Shown in pieces: positions 25,627 to 37,315 of a DNA stretch of 64,000 nt (the first letter of the stretch is position 1; each line of letters starts with the position of its first letter). Source of the stretch: Sipunculus nudus (Eukaryota; Annelida; Sipuncula; Golfingiida; Sipunculidae). The position numbers and the translations under genes were made by a program. Under the pieces are notes generated by a model. The model made no database searches, was not told the DNA's origin, and saw only the letters and a list, made by a program, of their open reading frames with translations. The DNA lies in NCBI GenBank assembly GCA_026874595.1, contig CM049311.1, positions 36,001,176 through 36,065,175 of the forward strand, read 5' to 3'.

Positions 25627-26433
25627 AGGGCCCCGCATTTCTGGTAGTGCTGGACTAGTTTTCATATGTTTAAAAAGTTAAATTTATAGTTTAAAAATAT
25701 GACAAACATAAACAGGTTTTTATCAGTGTGCATGATGGAACAAACGTTCAAATCTTAATAAAAAGATATGTCTGAAATAATGGGTGCAATACGATATCTC
25801 CAATTGTACTCTGGCAGCCATATTTGATTTTGAGCAAGTCTTTTATTTAACGGGAATGGAGTCCTCATAGACACCAACCATCCCTGTGAATTTCAAAAAG
25901 ATTGAGCATGTTCATGAGATATCGCGTGCGAAAGCATTTCTACGATTGTGCTCTTGCGGCCATACTGGAATTCCGACAGGTCTGTAATTCAATAAGTCTG
26001 GAGCCCTCATAGGCCCCAATGATACCTGTGCATTTGAGAAAGATCAAGCATGTTCTTGTTGAGATAACTGGTGAGAAATAAAATCAACCATTGTGCTCTG
26101 GTGGCCATATTGGAATTCCGATAGGGCTGTATTTCGATAGAGATGGAGCCCTCATAGGTACCAGTTATCCCTGTGAATATGAGAAAGATCAAGCCTGTTC
26201 TTGTTGAGATATCGTGCGCGGAAGAAAATTACCGGTTATGCTCTGGCGGCCATATTGGAATACCCACAGGTCTGTCATCCATAGGTCTAAAGCTCTCATA
26301 GGTACCAATCATCCCTGTGAATTGTTCTTGTTGAGATATCGCGCGCAAAAAAAGAGCGTTATGGACGGACGGTTGGCACGGCACGGACTAACACGGTGAT
26401 CACTAACGGGCACCGTTTTTCAAGCGGGGCCCT
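25627..26433. mobile_element. Short TIR element with an internal four-copy tandem array
   Basis: The ends are AGGGCCCCGC (25627-25636) and its exact reverse complement GCGGGGCCCT (26424-26433). Inside, a ~143-bp unit repeats four times, marked by GCTCTGGCGGCCATATTGGA-like sequence near 25807, 25949, 26094 and 26239, each followed by GAGCCCTCATAGG and GAGATATCG blocks. AAAGG lies next to the left end and one base beyond the right end, a possible target duplication. No transposase is present, so the element is non-autonomous. Confidence 0.7.
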
Positions 26434-26567
26434 AAAAGGTACTTGCATGGTGAAACAGGAAATATTATATGCATGGTATTTAAACAAATATATTTGAAAA
26501 TAACAAGTACCAGGGATTTTCAATTCTGTCTTTATTCTGATTTTATCGAGGATAAAGTTAAGCCAGG

Positions 26568-27401
26568 TGTTACGGAACCTAATATCAACAGATCACGTAT
26601 GCTTGATGAACATAAATTTTGTCAAGGAGATAAAAAAATCAGATTCTGTAACACTAGGCAGCGTGAAATGTCCAGGGGAATGATTAAAGAAGTCAGTGGT
26701 TTTTTTGTTAACAAATAACTATAATTTATTCTTAAAACAACGCTTACATTACAATACACTAAATCAATACAATTACACAGTATAACAGCAGTATAACAAC
26801 AGATCAATACAATCACACAGTAAAATAAACAAAGTGCTCAGTACCTGGTACTACCACTGTTACAGCGATAAATCCTTTAAAATGTATAAGCCGAATGAAA
26901 AGTTCACACAAATTCTCTCGGAGAATAACAGTCCAATGTTAAGCTCTTGTAACAATCCCGAAAGTAAACTGAAGACCAAACAAGATTCGTCACAAATCCA
27001 GACGAGATCTGAAGAAAATCTATAATTGCCGCACTGATCGGAATAGGTCCCACAAACTGACTTACACACGTCTGTGTCCGCTGAAATATTCTCTCACCTC
27101 TCTCTCGGCTCTAAAACACAACTTTTCACCTCTAGGCGAGAACCTTCCATTTCTCGAACATTCTAAAGAATCTAACACAGTACACACGTTCAAAGAACAT
27201 ACCAGGACAAAGAACGTTGTGTATCTAGGGTTCAACCAATGCGGATTAATACGAGCCTGCAACATCCGGCCAGGCGAGGCCGCCACAACACGAGCTGCGC
27301 GTGGCACACAAACCAAACGCCAACAACACATGGACATCCGTGTGCACAACAAAGCAATCATCTGCAAGACCGGTGCACAATAAAAAGGGGCACCTGTAAC
27401 A
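26568..27401 (-). mobile_element. Solo LTR of the Gmr1-like gypsy family
   Basis: The plus strand begins TGTTACGGAACCTAATATCA and ends GGGGCACCTGTAACA, exact inverted versions of the termini of the LTR at 43323-44133. CAGG occurs on both sides, a 4-bp target duplication. The inverted poly(A) signal region and CTGAAGACCAAAC block are present. At 834 bp it is close to full length. ORFs inside it are shadows. Confidence 0.9.
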
Positions 27402-28848
27402 CAGGGCACAAGACAGATCTTCCTGTGCATGGTTATCATTTTACATTTAAAATCACAAATGTCAGAGACTTCTCAAATATCCAACTGGTATCTTAAGCGT
27501 TTATTTTTAAACCATCATTGTCAAAGCTAAGCCAAGGTGCATATAGATAGTAGTACTCGTGGTGTTAGTATACATGATGAGAACATCATCATTTGAATGA
27601 AAATATGATTTCTTATTATAAAGTTTTCCCAAATAATACTTGCTTTCAGCGTTTATATTTTTACAGAGATATATAATATCCTGTTAATATCTCAAATGCA
27701 TGTTTAGACAATTGTTCCTTATCTCACATTAATATGACCCATCGCAAACCGGCACTGCAATACTATAACTATTTACGGAATGGCTATCATTGGCCTTGTT
27801 TGTTTGTTTTTTTTTTTTGGGGGGGGGGGCATATTCCACACTTTATTTCTGAGTGGGGAATAACATACTTTTAGTGGCATAAACACATTTTGAGATGTTA
27901 AGATAAATTTCTCAACATAATTTCAGCTATACATCTATCATTGAGTAAATTAATGATTTTGCGTCCTCATTGAATCATCATTTACTCTTATTATCTATGT
28001 CTTCAGATCTCAAACTTACTCATGTAACTGGCTTGAGGTTTAAGTTTAAAAATTATATCTTTATGGCAGATGGTAGGATAAATTGTTAAAGTGATCGCAA
28101 ACGCGGCACACCCCAACTACATAATCTTCACGCTTAAATTACTAATAAGCAGTGATTTGGCCAGACGTTGTTAACCCCGCGCGTATGTGTGATTATCAAT
28201 TATGCGTCACATGCTTAGGGGGAATAAGAAATAACTGTTGATAAAAAATAAGAAAAAAAAAACAATGCAAGCTTATGGAAAGTGACGTTGATATCCTTGC
28301 GGAATCCCCCTTATCAAAGTGTCACATGTTGTTCGACAAAGGCATGCTGTTGTAACACGGGTTTACTTGGTCAGGTGCTTGACACTGCTACCCAAGCCTA
28401 TAATTGGGGCGGCCTCTACGTAGACAAAGAATCACCCTGTGCCACATAGGTTTATTGTCGTTTGAATTGAAAACTTATATGGATATATTTTTTCTCACTT
28501 CTATCTTTCCACAAGTTTTCTTCAAATGCGTCCATTTCTATTTGCATAATTGAAAATTGATTACGAAGTGTGGCGTTATTTCATAGATTTAAAGATTCCC
28601 CCTTCAATCAAAATAGCTCCGTTGTGATAGTAGAGGTCATACAAAGAAGGAATAAAGTCAGACTGTCAAAACAAAATGCTTCAGTTTTGTCTGTGCCTTA
28701 CACAGTAAGAGGAAAACGTGTAATTAATTGTGGAAAAAATAATAAATTACTTGATTTTATTTTCATTGAGAGGAACTTGAAAACCAAGCCCATACATAGC
28801 AACATCTTTGCGCCATTCACATGATATAGACATGACAGGGAACGGTGA
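27402..28848. other. Unannotated sequence
   Basis: Contains a T-run/G-run pair near 27806-27829 and an 84-codon open frame (28570-28824) that starts with GTG and resembles nothing I know. No gene is called. Confidence 0.4.
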
Positions 28849-28966
28849 TGACGTCACAATGGGCTGTTACGTATAAAAGAACAATGGACCAATGACAAAG
28901 AGCAACCGATCCCTTTATACATTGATGCTTACATTCGCCTCTAGGATTCTCTTCACCATTACGTCA
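28849..28966 (+). promoter_or_regulatory. Candidate CRE/TATA promoter
   Basis: TGACGTCA at 28849-28856, TATAAAAG at 28872-28879 and a second site TTACGTCA at 28959-28966. The CRE-to-TATA spacing is compatible with a Pol II promoter starting near 28905. I see no coding exon immediately downstream, so this is speculative. Confidence 0.25.
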
Positions 28967-29552
28967 TAAGTCATAAGTATTTATCGGATAAGCAGTAGTC
29001 TCTCGCTTACGGCGCAAAGTCGATGTGGCCGTAACATGAATAATATTTATATGATAAACATGGAGAGGTAATACTAAAAAATACATACTTTTTTTTATCT
29101 CTGTGATATTCTGTATGGTCAGTTTTTCTTACGCAAAAAAATAAGCGCGAAACTAAATAGTCTGTTCCATCACGGATGCCAAATTAAATTTGACCACGGT
29201 TCTCTCAAACTTAAATATGATCACACACTTTGAAAGTTAAGTGAACTAAAGTTCTATGAGATGGAAAAATATTATGATATTTCTAATTATGCCAATGCCT
29301 TTGTTAATTGTTTAACAACTATGTGGTCCTTCAAACTCCTTGGACTGTGATATGGCGTCTAACATGATATACCAGCCTTGCTATGAGAGTTATATTAATA
29401 TGCATATTTATATTATCGGTAGCTTCGAAAGACGTTCGGTAGCTTCGAAAGAAGTTCTTAATGCATGTCACAGTGACGTTAACACTTATCAGTGGGATCT
29501 ACAAAAATGATAAAAAATTTGTTTAGTTTGTTTAGGAGTTCTGTATAATAAG
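28967..29552. other. Unannotated sequence with a short direct repeat
   Basis: GGTAGCTTCGAAAGA occurs twice in tandem near 29419-29453. Nothing else is recognised. Confidence 0.4.
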
Positions 29553-31140
29553 CGGGATTGCCAGCGGTCAGGGAAAAGTCAGGGAACTTAATCAAAAGTC
29601 AGGGATTTTTGTGATAATAGGGGGAGTCAGGGATAAGCCAGCAATTTTTTGTCGATTGTCAGTTTGATTGTCAGGTTGAAGGGGTTTGGAATTTCTTGTA
29701 AAGTTGTGCCACGTTTGCAGATTTTATCTTGTATCCTTTTAAATTTTGTATTAAAATTTAGGTTAATGACACAGAACATAAGCATATACTACCAACAATC
29801 ATTGAGGTCAAATCCTGTTATTAATACACAACTAACAACTTATATGTAGTACTTGTAAAATTCTATACAAGGATATGAACCTGCACATGTTACTATAGTA
29901 CAGCGGTTAAGCTCCCATATTTGGAGGAATTGTGCAAAAAATGAAAGAAGCATGAAAGTAAGCAAAAGTATTCTTTGGAGCTTATTGATGAATTTCGGAT
30001 ATAGGGCCAAGCTGAAAATAAATTATCTTGGCCAAAATCCAAGATGGCGGCCAAGATGGCCGCCAAATTAGAAAATGTCAATAACTTGAGTTAAAATGTC
30101 CCGAGAAAGCATTGCAAGTACTCTAATATTATGTTTTTTGGACTGGAAATTCAATATTTGAGGTTCCAACCTTTTCCAGGTACTCATTAGCTTGTTTTTA
30201 TCACGAATTTGGTAATATTCACATTAGTCCAACAGTTCAGCTGCATATTGAGAAGAATTGAAATGAAAACCTGGAAAAAAATGAAACTTGGCATAATAAT
30301 TTTCCAGACCATACTCTATATGTTCAGATATGGGGCCGAGCGGAATTCCCAATATCTTGCTAAAACTCCAAGATGGCGGCCACGATGGCCACAGAAATAT
30401 AAAATACCAAATTAGTCGGTTATATTTGTCCTGGAATAAATTGCAAGTGCATTGTTTCTATGTTATTAGGATCGAAAAATTTATTTATAAAGATTCCAGG
30501 TCTGTATCATGCATGTGTGAATGAAGTCTGATTTGGTTGGTATTGAAATTGTGCTAAAATTACCCATTTTTACCAGCACATCTAACGGTAAAACGTATTT
30601 GTTGATTACCCAGCCGAAATTTAATATATTTGTTAATTTTAAGTATTTGAACACTATGTCTCTTTCAATGTAATGAAAAGGACATTCGATTGGTTAAACG
30701 CTCGGCTCTCTTCACTGGCGACTGAAGTTTCTGTCCCCTTTGTTGCTATGAGAGTGGATTGTTGTGGTCCATACAGAGTCGGTTGTTTTCTTCGTGTACT
30801 CTGATTCCATCCACCACTTCGCCATCCGAGCCAAAGAAAGTGCCTTATAGTAGTTATTATAACCAGTAGTACAATCAATGTAAAAGAAATTTTATTTGTT
30901 TATAAGTTGTGGCTCGTTTGCCTTGAGGTGACGGTGCAGCTTCAAGACTCTTTGCTTGCATGAAGACAGAATTAGTACATATTTAGCGGCTCACCACATT
31001 ATGCTGTATGCTACGCTTTCTTTTAAGGTGATAGATTTAGGCCTGTTAGTATCACTTTCTACTGAATGAGAATGAAGTTATCCGTATGATAAAGATGGTA
31101 TGTTGTTAGAAAGAAGTCATAACCTATCGTTAAGACATTA

Positions 31141-31255
31141 GAGAAAATCTCATGGTTAGTGGCGAGATTTCACCATTATGCCATTGCGACATCGATGGGG
31201 TTTGAACCGGGGACCTACAAACACGTCCTTAACCACGAGGAAACGTACTAACCCC
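31141..31255 (-). mobile_element. tRNA-like SINE head
   Basis: On the minus strand a box B-like CCGGTTCAAACCCC (31197-31210) lies downstream of a box A-like TCGTGGTTAAGG (31227-31238). The surroundings do not form an intact tRNA, so a tRNA-derived SINE is more likely than a functional tRNA gene. Confidence 0.5.
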
Positions 31256-34200
31256 GTATATGCTATCTTTGTACTTGACAGAATCTGGACACTTGTAGAC
31301 ACTTGTGCAGTTTGCCGTTTATCTTCTACATTGATAATCTGGTTTATGATCCTAACTAATAAGCTAACTTTGGCTTTTCAAGTGATGTCTTAAAATACTT
31401 CGTTTGTTTACATAATGCACACTTTTAATAAATATAATGATAATTAAAAATAATAAATATTTGCTTCATTTAATGAAATAATTTATCTTCATGTGCACAG
31501 AATGCAAAATTCTATAGATCGGACTGAACTTTACACATAAGATAAAAAGAACCGTTAGTAAGTTGGAATTGTTGGCGTTTTACTAGAAGAAAAACGCTCA
31601 CGTTCTGCAAAATATAAAAGAAAATATTCAGGCAAGGTTATAAAATTTGCTGGCAATATTACAAATAATGTAATAAACTGTTCTGTACAGTAATAATATT
31701 CAGAAGTAGTCTATCCTCATTAATATATGTTCACTTGATGAAGCGAATGGTATGAAATACAAGTTTCTGCCTATGGGCATAAAACTGACATAAAGGGTAA
31801 GTACATAGGTTGCCAGAGCTCAGAAGCTGAGAGGACAGCAAAGTTACAATCACCAATCAAGTCGATAAAAACTCAAACCAAACTTTGTACTGAATTTTTA
31901 GGTAATCAAGTTAATGAAGAAAGAATGCATGTCTGGAACCTGAGGGTGCATTATATTTTCAACCTTGTTTTGTGAATTAGACTTTCTATCTTCCGTCTTG
32001 CTGTACCATTTTCTTAGCATCCATCCATGAAAGATCAGCTAGCTTGATCCTGGCAGCACCGACTCATACCTGTGGTGAATATTTCTAACAATATATGCAT
32101 GGACTACATGAATCTACAAATGTGCATAATGTCAGCAAATGAAATTATTTTGTTGACACCAACTCATTATGCAAAGTGAATTTAATGGCAACTCGTTAGG
32201 AAGGAACAAATTTTATATCACAAAAATTGCAACACAGCAAATGGCAGTGATACTTTACTGACACATGTGTCGGTTCCTACAATCATGCAGTCTAAAGTCT
32301 GCATCGTAACCATATCACAAAACTAGTGACCTGCATGAGTGTTATTTCATGCATTCGTTACCATAGTACAACGGCAGCATACAGCAACGTGTTGCGCACC
32401 TCTAATGTGTGTGGATTCTGTTTTCTTGCCAACATACAGTCTGAAAGCCATCACTTCATGGAAAAAGAAGCTTAGAATCCATACAGCACATAGGTGTGAG
32501 CTTCTACATAACCGCGTATCTTGTCATGCACGCATGTACTCTAAATTCATTATAAATAAAATTCTTTCCTTTTAAACAGACATGGTGTTCAAATACTTAT
32601 AACTAGAACATGTAAATTAAATTTCAGCAGAACTATTTGATTTTTATTGCACTAATCAAGATTTACATGAATATTGAGTTGATGGTAAAATTAAATATCA
32701 TGTTTGTAGATTTTCGAAAACCCTGCCTATTCTTCACTGATATATGAAGGTCCCACTGATATCGGACAGGATACTTAAGTTTCTTTCATCCCTTACCTCG
32801 GCAAAGCAGTTTATAAATTCGTTACCATGCAAATAAAGGGATTTCAATCAGAGAAAGTCAGATATCAAATATTAATATAATAAAACCTACCCAAGTAAAT
32901 GACACTTTCATTTAAAAGTGCAGTATTCTGCAAATTTTATCAAGTTTACCGTTTGGTGTACTGATGAAAAAGGGAATTACAGTTCAATTTCAGTAGGTAC
33001 ACACAAGGCGGAATCTATACAGCTGACAGGTGTGAGCTTCTTACATAGGTCTGTATTCTGCCACGCTCGCATCCAGTCTGATATAAAAGTTATAAGCAGG
33101 ATAAACTTTGTATTATATGGATTGTCTGATTTATTTATTATAATAGATAATTTATATGGATTGTACAGTTAGTTGTAATTACTATTACAAGCCACTCTCC
33201 ATGGCTCGGATGGTGGCGTTCGGTGGTATATATACAGGGGATGAAGGAAAGCGAATGACAAGGAGGAATTCACCCACCTTGGATGGGCCATTATAACCCA
33301 ATAGGAATAGGAACGATGTTGTTTAAACCTGGGGCGCCAGTGGAGATAGCCGGGCGGTTTACCACTCAATTATCCATTTCAGTACATTGAAACAGACATT
33401 GGGCTCAAAAACGTAAAATTATTATATATGTTAAATGTAAGCACAGTTGGATTTATGCATTTGATATTTTCCAATTGTCCTAACAAAGGTTTACATGAAT
33501 GCTGATCGTAAAACCTAAGTACATGTATGTAGGTTTAAAATATTCTAATGATAAGTGTTTACGGACATATCATGTTCAATCCTAATTTCATTGCAGATAA
33601 GTTTTTTGCACCCTTCACCTCTTCAAAGGAATTAAATTTGTTAGCATGCAAATAAAGGGGAAGTAAAAGAAAGAAAGGAAGAAACATTGCAATTAAAAAA
33701 TTGTTCTACTATTAAAGCATCCGAATTCATGACAAAGCAGACAAACCTAAGCCAGCAAATAACACTTTCATTTGACTACGATCACAGTGTATGCGACTAC
33801 TGTGCAGAACTCAACAAATAATGTCTGCTATCCATTGTGCTATTTAACAAGGGAAAATGTAGGACAATTTCAATAAAAACAAAACCAGGATTCATTCACA
33901 GAGTCATTTTACAGACTCTTAACCCTTATAAATGAATTTATTGACCCCAGAAATGTAGAAATAGTGCGCTTTGAAAGCATTCTAGGACAAATATCACCGA
34001 ATGTATTGATATTTGATAATCCGGCGGCCATCTTGGCCGCCATCTTAGATTTCGACCAAGACCGGATGAATTCCGCTTGGCCCTATATCTGAAAATGTTA
34101 AGTATGGTCTGGCCAACTATTTTGCCAAGTTTCATGCTTCTTTCACTTTTTGCACAATTCTTCTCTTAACAGCTGGACTACTACAAAGTCAGTTCACATT

Positions 34201-34570
34201 GCTGTTGAACTGATCCATGGAAGCTATTCATTGTTATTTGTGATAAAATTATACACATGATAAATGCTAGTCGTTAAAGTTGTCTAAAATACCTTTTTAA
34301 ATTTGTACACCTAGTACCTGTATAACTCAAAATGTTATTGCAAGTATCATTAGCATTGTTAAAAATGTGCTCATGGGTGTAAATCATAAACTATTCAAGA
34401 TATAAAGTTGTAATGTATTCAGGAAGCCCACTTCATGTGCTATTTATTTTTATCATTTGGAGCAGTATGCTTTATGATGTACAATTTCTGGTTAACAACA
34501 TGTATAAACGTTTTCATTAAGAAAGCTGAACATTTACTCTTCAGTATTAGGTAGTGTATTAGAGAAGCCT

Positions 34571-34593
34571 CCCCCCCCCCCCCCCCCTCCCCC
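34571..34593. repeat. Poly(C) tract
   Basis: Twenty-two cytosines with one T interruption. Confidence 0.95.
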
Positions 34594-34945
34594 AAACAGA
34601 TGCTCTATTCAATTTGCCTACCCTTTTCTCCTGTATCTTTTAGCTTAGTAAGGTTTTCACAGCATTCGCCACTCCTTGCAGAATATTATAGGGAGAAAGT
34701 TCTATGCTCCTGTCATTATTTTGCATGTTTCATATTTTCATGCAAAAAGAAAGAGGATCTAATGTTTAAATTTTGTGTTTCAATTTTTTTCTTGATAATT
34801 TTTTTGGTTTCAGTTTGCTCTTAAAGAATTTTTTAACCGAATATGGAATTCAAGTGTAAGTTTTCCTGGAAAACCAAATAAAAAACAGGAAACAGGAAAA
34901 AGTCAGGGAATTGGCCAGAGTTTGCTGCTGACAACACTGATTATC

Positions 34946-36370
34946 CTCATTCCTTAAATGTAGCTTACATTATAGAACTTGTCTTTCAATCTATGAAAAA
35001 AGTTTGCCTAATTTCACATCCAGGTGAGATATCCTTTACTGCATGGTTTGTGAGCCATGACGCTCAGATGAACTTGGCGCATCACGTTAGCCCCATTTTG
35101 ACCCTCTTACGTTAGAGAGTCTACGACCTGAGTACTGGCTGTCAGAGTGCCGTTACATCCTTCAAGGGGGAACGCACTTTAAGACATTGTGAGGATGCAA
35201 ATATATTTGTAATTTTTATAACGCCTTATTTCCTACAGTTATAATACGCTGTCACTTAACAAAAACCGATCCAATCGTTAGCTTTATTCAGTATATTTTC
35301 AAAAAAAACTTACCATAAGCGAGAAAATTTCCGTTTTAAATCAGCCTATTGGCATACAGTTGTTTGTTGAATTTCTTACCACATTAAAACAAGCATGGCC
35401 AGCACGGGTTACTGGACTTGAGCAAACTTATGCGCGATCCAGCATATGACTCGTTACCACAGAGAGGAATATTCAGTTTTGACAGTTAGTTCATAAATCT
35501 TTGTAATAATTCATCATTCATAGCCCAGTATTAAGATTATTGGTTGTATCAATGCAACATGATGAAGATTGGAGACCACTGAAATTCCAATGGCTTGTAC
35601 TACCATTCAAGTTAGACTTACCAGCCAAATATAAATGCCCACTGAGTCATGTATTCACGGCTAGAATTACGACAGCTGATAACACATAGATAATGGTCCT
35701 TGTGATAGATAAGGATTACAGTGAACTAATTTTGAATTCCAAGGGAATTTTGCTACGAGCTGTCTGCTGGTAAAGTTGGCCTTCCCGGGATTAACAGTTA
35801 AGATTTACGGCCTTCTTAGTGTCAGACTTCTGAACTCTCAGGTAGTAAATCCTGCGTCTTTGCCCCGTCATCTCGGCAAAAAGGAGATACGTCACAATGA
35901 CCTTAGGTTCTCTAATAAATCAAACCGGGTACATTCTGTGTCTAACACCTATGGTTTGTGCCCAGCGACATAACTGACCAATCACTGCTTTTTGTCTCTC
36001 TTTATTAGTAAAAACATGTAGATGAAGATATTGAAGATGGCGCCACCAGCCCCTTCCCTTACTAGGGTTGTAAAATTATTGGAGATCAATCAGTACACCA
36101 AATTTCATGACAATCCATCGATTCTTTCTTGAAGAAAAGACCTTGCCTTTTGTATGAATGTTTAATAAAATATAAAACAGCTTCTGAGGCTGTGAAAAAT
36201 ATGACGTAGGTTGATTTTAGAAAAAATAATACAGGGATCTTATTTCTAGAATCCTGTGAGCATGTCTAGATTTAACCTCTTCACCCTCATGAAAGGATGT
36301 GTACTCTTTAGAAGAATGCATCCAGTGCTTAAATCTGCCAAAAGAATCTTTCAGCAAATAAATTTCAAAA
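34946..36370. repeat. Unannotated sequence with fragments related to the 1630-5494 element
   Basis: TGAGCCATGACGCTCAG at 35051-35067 is identical to 3746-3762, and GATGGCGCCACCAG near 36036 echoes the CACCACCAG blocks of that element. Relics of a related element may lie here. No gene is seen. Confidence 0.35.
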
Positions 36371-37151
36371 TGCGTACACGGACGTAACTCGTGTTGTGAC
36401 ACCCTCGCCGGGCCGTTTGTTGCATTCTATGTTTAATCCGTACTGGTTGAACTCTCGTTGTCATGCTAGCTAGGGGCTTTCTCGCCTGGTCGTGAGTCAC
36501 GTGTACACCATGGTGAGTAGAGACACACAGCGATGTTCTTCTAGATAATTCCTGTGACGCGTGCTTACCGTGTATAATGTATTATTCTTCGAATGTTCTA
36601 GATGTGGAAAATTCTCGGCTTGGGGTGAAGAGTATAAAAAGGGGCTGTGTTTTAGAGCCGGGAGCAGAGAGCTGAGAAGATCTCTACCGGACGCAGAAGC
36701 GTGTGTCAGTTTCTGGGACCTTATCCGACGTGTGCGGCAATTATAGATTTTCTCCTGGATTTTGTGCATTTGGACTTCAGTTTACTTTCTGGATTGTTAC
36801 AAGAGCTTTACACTGGACTGTCATTCTCCGAGAGTATACATTTAAAGAACTTATCGTGTTTAAGGTGTTGGTATCCAGGTACTGTGCACATTGTTTATTA
36901 TTCTGTGTGATTGTATTGATTTGTACCGCTGTTGTACTGTATAATTGTATTGATTTAGTGTATTGTAATGTTAGGGTTGTTTTAAGAATAAATTATAGTT
37001 ATTTGTTAACAAAAAACCAATGACTTCTTTATTTATTATTTCCCTAGACATTTCACGCTGCCTAGTGTTACAGAATCTGATTTTTTTATCTTCGTTTCAG
37101 AATTCGTGTTCATCACGCATACGTGATCAGTTTATATTAGGTTCCGTAACA
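36371..37151 (+). mobile_element. 5' LTR of Gmr1-like Ty3/gypsy element
   Basis: The segment aligns with the 3' LTR (43323-44133) from GTAACTCGTGTT to the terminal GGTTCCGTAACA. The first ~27 bases of the LTR (TGTTACAGG...) are missing, so the 5' edge is truncated or replaced. It contains a TATA box (36633-36640) and AATAAA (36987-36992), giving the U3-R-U5 order of an LTR promoter/polyadenylation unit. Differences from the 3' LTR include a 13-14-bp indel near 36746 and scattered substitutions, so the insertion is not recent. Confidence 0.9.
36633..36640 (+). promoter_or_regulatory. TATA box of 5' LTR
   Basis: TATAAAAA inside the LTR. The 3' LTR has TATATAAAG at the same place (43605-43613). 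Confidence 0.6.
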
Positions 37152-37157
37152 TAACGT

Positions 37158-37174
37158 TGGGGGCTCGTCTGGAT
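37158..37174 (+). promoter_or_regulatory. Primer binding site, tRNA-Pro type
   Basis: TGGGGGCTCGTCTGGAT starts six bases after the LTR end. From memory it matches the 3' end complement of tRNA-Pro, the primer type of several retroelements, apart from small differences at its inner end. It would prime minus-strand DNA synthesis. Confidence 0.65.
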
Positions 37175-37315
37175 GCTTAATAGTTTTCAAATTTATTAGG
37201 CCTTGACCTGGACACATTGTTTTATCATACATTGTTCACAAGATTACATATTGTTTACAGTACATTGTTTACAGGATTTATCTCAGTGTTTTTTTTATTG
37301 TTTTGACATCTTAAC

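Larger units (their letters stand above)
29553..34945. mobile_element. Composite repeat region, probably one large non-autonomous element
   Basis: Both edges carry GTCAGGGAA-type motifs (29565-29640 and 34890-34915). A ~280-bp module containing CCAAGATGGCGGCC and GATAT.GGGCC.AGCGGAATT occurs at about 29900-30180 and 30225-30495 in direct orientation and at 33915-34195 inverted. A second repeated block (CATGCAAATAAAGGG, then a CACTTTCATTT block) occurs near 32826-32915 and 33644-33775. CATACAGC...GTGTGAGCTTCT recurs near 32480 and 33018. No transposase or RT is visible. The outer limits are estimates. Confidence 0.5.

Noticed and set aside
27062-27439. 125-codon minus-strand frame
   Set aside because: It lies almost entirely inside a solo LTR and has no known domain.
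28570-28824. 84-codon plus-strand frame
   Set aside because: It starts with GTG, matches no family I recognise and has no splice or promoter context that fits.
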